Shown: positions 26,784-32,545 of the stretch, piece by piece
Layout of the letters: every line of letters begins with the position of its first letter
Position numbering within the stretch: the first letter of the stretch is position 1
Origin: Acetobacteraceae bacterium
Lineage (GTDB): Bacteria > Pseudomonadota > Alphaproteobacteria > Acetobacterales > Acetobacteraceae
Direction: 5' to 3'
Length of the DNA: 33,357 nt
NCBI GenBank assembly: GCA_024280945.1
Contig: JAMXLO010000062.1
Span: 1 to 33,357 of the forward strand
The notes under the pieces: generated by a model
What the model was told of the DNA's origin: nothing
Seen by the model: only the letters and a program-made list of their open reading frames with translations
The model's database searches: none
Translations under genes and position numbers: made by a program

Positions 26784-27171
26784 TATCGGCTGGCTTTGCT
26801 CTAGCAAAGCCGGTAGCAGATCACTTGATGGGAAAGGATCGGTAAAGAGAAGCTAATGAGCCGCCGACGCCTGACTCGACCCCCGGGGGGATACCATTCA
26901 CTTCGCTCATCAATGAGTGAGGCGGTTGGCGAGGGTCATCGCCGGCGGCCCCGTTGAATGCGACGCCCCGCATCCCGAAGGCACCAGCGATCCATTCGGC
27001 CTTGCAATCAATGACCATGGCGCTCCACCGTTGCCCGGCGGCAACCTGGAGCGCCAATTTCAGCCTCGCAAACTTTTTGGCTGCATTTTGGTTATATGTA
27101 GAGGAGTATAGGTGACAGGCTGCTGCAACTTGGCCGCGGAGGAGGCGGCCTCGCACTCGCGGAGAGCGCAG
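26784..27171. promoter_or_regulatory. 388-base divergent region between sensor kinase and response regulator
   Basis: No convincing gene is seen here. It contains a 20-base palindrome touching the kinase start (26792-26811), a CCCCCGGGGG palindrome at 26880-26889, and an imperfect inverted repeat TCGCTCAT-CA-ATGAGTGA at 26903-26920 (one mismatch). An AT-rich tract at about 27070-27100 is the most promoter-like part, facing the response regulator. A 34-codon frame at 27011-27115 has no ribosome site. Confidence 0.4.
26792..26811. promoter_or_regulatory. perfect palindrome over the kinase translation start region
   Basis: GGCTTTGCTCTAGCAAAGCC has two perfect 9-base arms around a 2-base centre. 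It lies 8 to 28 bases upstream of the kinase ATG, exactly where a ribosome site would be. As DNA it could be an operator for a dimeric regulator. As RNA it would cover the leader of the kinase message. Confidence 0.45.
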
Positions 27172-27549
27172 ATGGCGAAGAAGCTGCTGGTGATCGACGA
27201 TCAGACCGGCATTACCAAGGTGGTCGAGATGATCGCCCGCCAGTTAGGGCTGGACGCCCGGTCGTTGAACACTTCGGCAGAGGCGACCGAGACCTTTATC
27301 GCCTTCAAGCCGGACATCCTGATGCTCGACATGATCATGCCCGAGAAGGACGGCATCGACGTGTTGAACGAAATTCTGCTGACCGGCATCCCGGTGAAAG
27401 TGGTTCTCACCTCGGGCTTCAGCGAATCCTATCTGCGATTGGCCGAGGGCGTCGCCAAGTTCCATGAGAATCCGAACGTGTCGATCCTGCGCAAGCCGTT
27501 CCGCCGTGAAGAGCTGCTGACATTACTTGGTCAGCTCATGGCAGACTGA
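27172..27549 (+). CDS. single-domain response regulator (CheY-like receiver)
   Basis: A 125-residue receiver without an output domain. The acidic pair is IDD at residues 8-10, the phosphorylation site Asp53 in LMLDMIMPEKDG, Thr80 in VLTSGF, and Lys108 in LRKPFRREEL. The start at 27172 follows CGGAGAGCGCAG; the frame is open 20 codons upstream from a GTG, but without any family match. It probably accepts phosphate from the divergent hybrid kinase and passes it on or acts by protein contact. It ends 5 bases before the convergent Fe-ADH gene. Confidence 0.9.
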   Translation: MAKKLLVIDDQTGITKVVEMIARQLGLDARSLNTSAEATETFIAFKPDILMLDMIMPEKDGIDVLNEILLTGIPVKVVLTSGFSESYLRLAEGVAKFHENPNVSILRKPFRREELLTLLGQLMAD

Positions 27550-27554
27550 CCACG

Positions 27555-28724
27555 TTACCAGGCCGCGTCGAGCAGCGCACGGACATCGGTCGCCCCAGCG
27601 ATCTTTCGCGGGTTCGTGTGCACCCAGCGATCATGCATCGATTCCTCAGCGATCCGGTCGAGCTGCTCCGGTTTCACGCCGACATCGCGCAGCGTACCGG
27701 GCAGGCCCAGGTCAGCGACCAGCGCAGCGACCGCATCCGCAGCCTTTCCGCCCGGGCAGCCCATCGCATCGGCCACCCACGCCTGACGCTCGGCATTCAC
27801 AGACTCATTGAAGCGAAGCACCGGTGGCAGCATCACACATGACGTATAGCCGTGCGGCACGCCGGCCGTGCCGCCCAGGACATGACCGATCCCGTGGCTC
27901 GCGCCTTTCTGCACGCCGTTCTGTGAGCCCATGATCGACATCCAGGAGCCGAGTTGGCAGTCGAGCCGCGCCTCCAGGTCGCCGGGATCGGCCTTCACCG
28001 CTCGCAGCCCACGGCTGAGCAGCCGCAGGGCATGCAGCGACGTGCCGTCGGACAGCGGTTGCGGATTGATCGAGCAGATATCCTCCACCGCGTGATCGAC
28101 TGCGCGAATGCCGGTGGACAGGAACAGCCACTCCGGCGTGTGGACTGTGGCGTCCGGATCAAGGATCACGCTGCGCGGCATCATCAGCGGGTGCAGATAG
28201 CTCTCCTTCACCTGCCGCGCCGTGTCCGTACAGCCAGCCGGAGAATTGAACTCACCCGCGGAGAGCGTGGTGGGCACCGCAATCGATCGCACAGCCGGCG
28301 GTTTCACCGGCGGGCGCTCGGTGCGTCCATCGGCACGGATGACGGCGCGGAAGTTGTCGAGCTGCGCCGGGTCGGTGACATCGTTGCCGAGGCACAGGCT
28401 GACCATCTTGGCGGCGTCGGTGATCGACCCGCCACCCACGGTCAGCAGCGCGTCCGCACCCACCTCGCGCGCCGCGTTGGCCGCGGCCACCACGTCGATC
28501 CGCGGTGTGTGCGCGCCGATCTTGGCGCAGAGACCGGCGAATTTGTTGCCGAGTACGCCACGCACGCGATCGACCACATCGGTCTGTCGTGCCAGTGTGC
28601 CGCTCGACAGCACATAAACGGCGTTGGCTTCGACCCGATCGATCTCCTGCGCCAGTGCCTCGACCAACGGAATTCCATAGATCACCCGCTCCATCGGCGG
28701 ATAGCGGTGTACGCCCTGGATCAT
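27555..28724 (-). CDS. iron-type alcohol dehydrogenase family protein, maleylacetate-reductase-like
   Basis: A 389-residue NAD(P)-dependent reductase of the group III dehydrogenase family. The cofactor motif is TVGGGSITDAAK (95-106), then VPTTLSAGEF, STGIRAVDHAVE, ASHGIGHVLGG and GVPHGYTS. The three metal histidines are present (His211, His277, His291). The metal aspartate of iron enzymes is replaced by Arg207, a change in line with maleylacetate reductases, which reduce the ring-cleavage product of hydroxyquinol to 3-oxoadipate. The start follows GGGGAGACAGC. It lies 10 bases after pobA on the same strand, so the two form an operon. The substrate is inferred, not shown. Confidence 0.82.
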   Translation of the reverse strand: MIQGVHRYPPMERVIYGIPLVEALAQEIDRVEANAVYVLSSGTLARQTDVVDRVRGVLGNKFAGLCAKIGAHTPRIDVVAAANAAREVGADALLTVGGGSITDAAKMVSLCLGNDVTDPAQLDNFRAVIRADGRTERPPVKPPAVRSIAVPTTLSAGEFNSPAGCTDTARQVKESYLHPLMMPRSVILDPDATVHTPEWLFLSTGIRAVDHAVEDICSINPQPLSDGTSLHALRLLSRGLRAVKADPGDLEARLDCQLGSWMSIMGSQNGVQKGASHGIGHVLGGTAGVPHGYTSCVMLPPVLRFNESVNAERQAWVADAMGCPGGKAADAVAALVADLGLPGTLRDVGVKPEQLDRIAEESMHDRWVHTNPRKIAGATDVRALLDAAW

Positions 28725-28734
28725 GCTGTCTCCC

Positions 28735-29907
28735 CTATACTGGCAACGGCAAACCCACGTAGTTCTCGGCAAGCGCCAGCGATGCTGCGCGCGAGCCGAA
28801 CACGTAGTCCAATTCGGCGGCCTGCATCTGCTGTTCGAACGGCGAGTGGTCGAAGAAGCGATGCAGCAGCGTCGTCATCCACCACGAGAAGCGCTGCGCT
28901 TTCCAAATGCGTCTTAGACACGTGGCCGAATAAGCGTCCAGCCGGTCGCTCGATCCCAGGCGATAGAACGCGACGATCGCCTGCGTGAGCACCGCGACAT
29001 CCGCCGCCGCCAGATTCAGACCCTTGGCACCGGTCGGCGGCACGATATGAGCGGCATCGCCGGCCAGATATAGCCGTCCGCACTGCATGGGCTCGATCAC
29101 GAAGCTGCGCATCGGGGTGATGCCGCGCTGCAGTATCGGTCCCTCGGCCAGACGGAAATCATCGCGTGCCGCACGGATCTGCAGCTCCGACCATATGCGG
29201 TCATCCGACCATTGCGCCAGGTCCTCGTCTGGTGCGCATTGCAGATAGAGCCGGCTCAGTGTCGGCGAGCGCATCGCCAGCAGAGCAAACCCGCGTTCAT
29301 GGCTGACATAGACGTTTTCTTCCGTCGAAGGCGGCGTCCCGGCGAGAATGCCTAGCCAGCCGAACGGATATTCGCGTTCGAAGATCCGCAGCATGCCGAG
29401 AGGGATCGAGGCACGGCAGACGCCGTGGAAGCCATCGCAGCCGGCGATGATGTCGCAGTCGATCTGTTGCACGGCGTCGCCCTGACGATAGTATATATGC
29501 GGCCGGGCTGCCTGAAAATCGTGCACGCTGACATCCTCGGCCTGAAACACGATCTGCCCGCCTGCGCCGAGACGGGCTGCAATCAGGTCCTGCACCACCT
29601 TGTGCTGGCTGTAGACCATGACGTGCTTGCCGACCAGGTCGGCGAAGTCGACGCGGTGATCGGCGCCATTGAAACGCATGACGACGCCAGGATGCAGCAA
29701 CCCTTCGCGCCGCATCCGTTCGCCTAAGCCCGACTCATTCAACAGTTGCTCGGTGCCAAATTCGAGCACCCCGGCGCGGATACGGTTTTCGACATAGTGG
29801 CGCGAGCGCGCTTCCAGCACGATCGATTCGATGCCTCGCAAATGCAGGAGATGCGACAGCAGCAGCCCCGCCGGCCCCGCACCAACTATGCCAACCTGCG
29901 TCCGCAT
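28735..29907 (-). CDS. pobA: 4-hydroxybenzoate 3-monooxygenase-type flavoprotein (PobA-like)
   Basis: FAD-dependent aromatic hydroxylase (390 aa), aligning with Pseudomonas PobA from end to end. It shows IVGAGPAGLLLSHLL, the RIRAGVLE motif, CDGFHGVCR, LAGDAAHIVPPTGAKGLNLAAADV, and a C-terminal AENYVGLP. Active-site residues match by position: His72, Tyr200 (201 in PobA), Arg213 (214), Arg219 (220), Tyr221 (222) and Tyr383 (385). Ser212 of PobA, a contact to the substrate carboxylate, is Ala211 here. The start at 29907 follows TGGAGGCGAGCG; 20 open codons upstream are not used. It is followed after 10 bases by a maleylacetate-reductase-like gene, and no protocatechuate dioxygenase gene is in the window. 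A related substrate is therefore possible. Confidence 0.88.
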   Translation of the reverse strand: MRTQVGIVGAGPAGLLLSHLLHLRGIESIVLEARSRHYVENRIRAGVLEFGTEQLLNESGLGERMRREGLLHPGVVMRFNGADHRVDFADLVGKHVMVYSQHKVVQDLIAARLGAGGQIVFQAEDVSVHDFQAARPHIYYRQGDAVQQIDCDIIAGCDGFHGVCRASIPLGMLRIFEREYPFGWLGILAGTPPSTEENVYVSHERGFALLAMRSPTLSRLYLQCAPDEDLAQWSDDRIWSELQIRAARDDFRLAEGPILQRGITPMRSFVIEPMQCGRLYLAGDAAHIVPPTGAKGLNLAAADVAVLTQAIVAFYRLGSSDRLDAYSATCLRRIWKAQRFSWWMTTLLHRFFDHSPFEQQMQAAELDYVFGSRAASLALAENYVGLPLPV

Positions 29908-29987
29908 CGCTCGCCTCCAGGCCTTGCAGTGTAGCCGGCCAGACCGGTCCGTGCATAATCGACGCAACCCAGCCTACAGGAGCCAAG
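29908..29987. promoter_or_regulatory. divergent promoter region between pobA and the atzG-like gene
   Basis: This 80-base gap separates two divergent operons. It contains an 8-base palindrome GACCGGTC near the middle. The right end carries CAGGAG before the small gene's ATG. No regulator gene (PobR type) is adjacent. Confidence 0.3.
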
Positions 29988-30188
29988 ATGCCGCAAGTCC
30001 CCTCACCTGATGCCTTGGCCGCAGAGTTCGACTGTCTGATGGCGCGCGCCGGCGTCACGGTGCCGCCGCAGCGTCGGGCGGCGACACTGGCCGCCTATGC
30101 CGACCTGCGCGAGCAGATCGCACTGCTGCACGGGCGATACGGACCGGAGCATGAGCCCTCGAATGTGTTCCGGGCGGGAGAGCGATGA
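29988..30188 (+). CDS. atzG: AtzG-like (DUF4089) small amidase partner
   Basis: A 66-residue protein starting after CAGGAGCCAAG. It has the amphipathic helical pattern of AtzG/DUF4089 proteins, which resemble GatC: PDALAAEFDCLMARAGVTVPPQRRAATLAAYADLREQIALLHGR. In the cyanuric acid pathway AtzG binds and stabilises the amidase AtzE, as GatC does for GatA. Here too it directly precedes an amidase-signature gene, with the start of the amidase in its stop codon. This context supports the call more than the short sequence itself. Confidence 0.75.
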   Translation: MPQVPSPDALAAEFDCLMARAGVTVPPQRRAATLAAYADLREQIALLHGRYGPEHEPSNVFRAGER

Positions 30189-31585
30189 TGGAGACCCAGG
30201 ACCTGTCGATTGCTGAAATGGGCCGACTGCTTCGCTCCGGCTCGGTAACCGCCGAAGCGCTGGCGCGCGATGCGTTGGAACGCGTTGCAGAGCGCGACGG
30301 TGCGCTGCACGCTTTCGTGCTGGTGACCGAGGATCGCGCGCTGGAGGATGCCCAGCGCGCCGATGCAGAACTGAAGGCGGGACGCGACCGTGGCCCATTC
30401 CACGGTGTTCCGTACGCGCTGAAGGACATTTACGACACCGCCGGCATCCGCACGACCTGCCATTCCAAGCTACGTCTGAATGTTGTGCCACGGGAGGACA
30501 GTGTGGCCGCGGCGCGGCTGCGCGAAGCGGGTGGCGTGCTGCTGGGCAAGCTGGCGACGCACGAGTTCGCCATCGGTGGGCCGAGCTTCGACCTGCCGTT
30601 CCCGCCTGCGCGCAATCCGTGGAACCCCGAGCATATCACTGGCGGATCATCATCCGGGTCCGGCACCGCGATCGCTGCGCGGATGGTGCGCATGGCGATG
30701 GGATCCGACACTGGCGGTTCGATCCGCGGCCCCGCAGCCTGGTGCGGTACTGTCGGCATCAAGCCCACCTATGGCCGTGTTTCGCGTCGCGGCGTGTTTC
30801 CTCTGTCATGGACGCTGGATCATGTCGGCCCATTGACGCGTAGCGTCGAGGATGCGGCGATCACGCTGCAGGTCCTCGCGGGGCATGATGCGCAGGATCC
30901 GGCAAGCGCCGGCGTTCCGGTGCCGGACTATCGCGCTGATCTGGAGAAGGGTGTGGCAGGGCTGCGCATCGGCATCCCGCGCGCCTTCTTTGCCAAGGCT
31001 TCGGCCACCATGCCCGAAGTCGTGGCTGGGCTGGAGCGCACCGCCGCGCAACTGCGCGCGGCAGGTGCCATGGTGGACGACATCGAATTACCCGACTACG
31101 CGCTGTTCGCCGCAGCGGGGCGCGTGATCATGATGGCGGAGGCGTTCGCGATCCACGAAGCGGATATGCAGACACGGCTGCTCGACTACGGTGAGATCAC
31201 CGCGGGACGCTTCATCCTCGGTGCAGCGATCACCGCCGCGGACCTCATCCACGCTCTGCGCGCCCGCCGTGAGTTGACGGATGCGGTGAATGCCGCGTTG
31301 CAGCGCTACGACGCGCTGCTGACGCTGTCGACTCTGAGCACAGCGCCCCGCTTCGATCAGCCTACCGATGCGCTGTCATCCGCCTCGCCGATCCAGACCA
31401 TCCCGTTCAACGTCACCGGCCATCCAGCCATGAGCGTGCCGACGGGGCTCGGTGCGAATGGACTGCCGATCGGCGTACAGATCGCTGGCCGCCCATTCGA
31501 TGAAGCAATGGTGTTCCGGATTGGTCGCGCGGTGGAGAAACTGTCAGGCTGGGAGGCTGCCCGGTTTCCATTCTCAGCCTCTTAG
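30185..31585 (+). CDS. amidase-signature family hydrolase, AtzE-like
   Basis: A 466-residue amidase-signature enzyme. Lys80 (PYALKDIYD), the GGSSSGSG loop (153-160) and the nucleophile Ser179 (SDTGGSIRGPAAWCGTVGIKPTYGRVS) form the Ser-cisSer-Lys site. It starts with ATGATG overlapping the stop of the AtzG-like gene; the second ATG at 30188 is an equal choice. Pairing with that gene suggests the AtzE (1-carboxybiuret hydrolase) or a related branch. The other cyanuric acid genes (atzD, atzH, atzF) are absent, so the natural amide is unknown. It could equally release an aromatic acid that feeds neighbouring pathways. Confidence 0.88.
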   Translation: MMETQDLSIAEMGRLLRSGSVTAEALARDALERVAERDGALHAFVLVTEDRALEDAQRADAELKAGRDRGPFHGVPYALKDIYDTAGIRTTCHSKLRLNVVPREDSVAAARLREAGGVLLGKLATHEFAIGGPSFDLPFPPARNPWNPEHITGGSSSGSGTAIAARMVRMAMGSDTGGSIRGPAAWCGTVGIKPTYGRVSRRGVFPLSWTLDHVGPLTRSVEDAAITLQVLAGHDAQDPASAGVPVPDYRADLEKGVAGLRIGIPRAFFAKASATMPEVVAGLERTAAQLRAAGAMVDDIELPDYALFAAAGRVIMMAEAFAIHEADMQTRLLDYGEITAGRFILGAAITAADLIHALRARRELTDAVNAALQRYDALLTLSTLSTAPRFDQPTDALSSASPIQTIPFNVTGHPAMSVPTGLGANGLPIGVQIAGRPFDEAMVFRIGRAVEKLSGWEAARFPFSAS

Positions 31586-31647
31586 AGGGGCGCATCGTGC
31601 AAGCGTTCAGGGGCCATTTGCAATAAGCGAAGCGCAGGTAGACCTCA

Positions 31648-31741
31648 CGTGTCATTGCGACCCCCGCGAAAGCGGGGGAAGCAGTCTCGGGCCAGGAATG
31701 CACTTGGGACGAGATTGCGTCCCCCGCTTTGACAGGGTGAC
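31648..31741. repeat. REP-like imperfect inverted repeat unit
   Basis: The left half has GTCATTGCGA, then a 7-bp hairpin CCCCCGC-GAAA-GCGGGGG (31661-31678) with a GNRA loop, then AAGCAGTCTCG. The right half carries CGAGATTGCGTCCCCCGC and GGGTGAC, which is largely the reverse complement of the left half. ATTGCG(A/T)CCCCCGC also appears as a direct repeat at 31654-31667 and 31714-31727, 60 bases apart. The ATTGC...GCAATCTCG pattern resembles dispersed extragenic palindromes of many Proteobacteria. A second copy in this window was not found. Confidence 0.6.
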
Positions 31742-31827
31742 GTGCGGCGCTTCAGCGCCTGTGGGTGCTAACGCCGCAGCAGCCTTCGCTGCGGCGGATT
31801 GTCAGCCATCGGACAAACCCGTCACCC
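31735..31827. repeat. cloverleaf-like nested hairpin element
   Basis: An outer stem GGGTGAC (31735-31741) pairs with GTCACCC (31821-31827). It encloses three perfect hairpins: GGCGC-TTCA-GCGCC (31746-31759), a 9-bp stem CGCCGCAGC with GCTGCGGCG (31772-31796), and TTGTC with GACAA (31799-31816). The layout is a four-way junction. It may be a structured RNA, a mobile palindromic element, or an element formed next to the REP-like unit. Confidence 0.45.
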
Positions 31828-31884
31828 CGCGGTACAACTCGCCTATGGCTTGCCCTGCTCTGCCGGCTGGCCCTGTGTTGCGGT

Positions 31885-31898
31885 TTGATCCAGATCGA
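31885..31898 (+). promoter_or_regulatory. FixK/FNR-like box
   Basis: TTGATCCAGATCGA matches the FNR/FixK consensus TTGAT-N4-ATCAA in 9 of 10 fixed positions. It lies 42 bases before the first cstA-frame ATG. It may be a leftover of oxygen-controlled expression of the now broken gene. Confidence 0.35.
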
Positions 31899-31939
31899 TG
31901 CGTTGCCCGCGCCCTTCTGATTAACTGTAAGGCTTACAA

Positions 31940-32426
31940 ATGGACCTGCTTCGGGCTTGGCGGGGCTTCATGTCTTTGCGTGACAAACCGATCTGGGCAG
32001 GGGTGATTCTGCTTGGAACGATCTCCCACGGCATCGTCGCGTCGACACGAGGGGGGCCGGTGAATGCAGCGTGGCTGGTAGTTGCAGCCGTGTGCATCTA
32101 TTTCATCGCCCATCGCTTCTATGCGCTCTATATCACCAGGTGCGCATTTCGTGTCGATGCGACACGTTTGACGCCGGCATGGCGTCGCAACGATGGCCTC
32201 GATTACGTGCCGACCCACCGCGTCGTGCTGTTCGGCCACCACTTCGCCGCCATCGCCGGCGCCGGCCTCTCGTCGGACCGGTGCTTGCTGCACAGATGGG
32301 CATTTGCCCGGCACGCTGTGGATACTGGCCGGCGTCGTGTTCGCCGGAGCAGTACAGGACATGACGGTCCTCTTCCTGTCGACGCGCCGCGATGGCCGGT
32401 CGCTGGGAGACATGGTCCGCAGAGAA
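31940..32426 (+). pseudogene. cstA: carbon starvation protein A (cstA), frameshifted and truncated remnant
   Basis: CstA is a large inner-membrane peptide/pyruvate importer of about 700 residues. Only its first 150 or so residues can be recognised, and they are spread over three frames. Frame one gives MSLRDKPIWAG, then TPAWRRNDGLDYVPTHRVVLFGHHFAAIAGAG. A missing base near 32268 shifts to PLVGPVLAAQMG. A second missing base near 32300 shifts to HLPGTLWILAGVVFAGAVQDM and STRRDGRSLGDMVRRE. Similarity stops abruptly at about 32426, and about 80% of the gene is missing. The start may be 31940 or 31970. Two single-base losses could be sequencing errors, but the truncation could not. Confidence 0.85.
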
Positions 32427-32545
32427 GCCAATCGTGCGGATAACGATAGCAAGCCGCGATCATTGTTGGCCCCAATATCGCGCTCAGGTCCGTGCGCCCA
32501 ACCAGGTCGTTCGGCTGAACCAGTTGGGTGGTCCGAACCGCACAT
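32427..32545. other. junction after cstA remnant with interleaved inverted repeats
   Basis: This 119-base stretch joins the broken cstA to the 3' end of the arabinofuranosidase gene. CCCAAC (32497-32502) pairs with GTTGGG (32523-32528), and GTTCGG (32509-32514) pairs with CCGAAC (32533-32538). The two pairs interleave, so they exclude each other or form a pseudoknot. It may act in ending the minus-strand transcript. No T-run is seen, and no remnant of a mobile element was recognised. Confidence 0.3.

Larger units (their letters stand above)
31586..31939. other. 354-base gap filled with palindromic repeats
   Basis: No gene is supported in this stretch. It holds a REP-like inverted repeat unit (about 31648-31741), an overlapping set of nested hairpins (31735-31827), a FixK/FNR-like box (31885-31898), and then the leader of the broken cstA. 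Such density of palindromes is absent from the rest of the window. Confidence 0.6.

Noticed and set aside
26821-27156. 111-codon minus-strand frame and a 34-codon plus-strand frame (27011-27115) between kinase and response regulator
   Set aside because: Neither has a ribosome site or a recognisable domain. The short plus-strand frame has a hydrophobic end, but only by chance as far as I can judge.
27954-28988. 344-codon plus-strand frame opposite the Fe-ADH and pobA genes
   Set aside because: It crosses two clear minus-strand genes and encodes an Arg/His-rich low-complexity product typical of shadow frames.
31735-31827. tRNA or tmRNA-like gene in the cloverleaf element
   Set aside because: There is no CCA-type acceptor end, no GTTC-type T loop and no anticodon arm of normal size.
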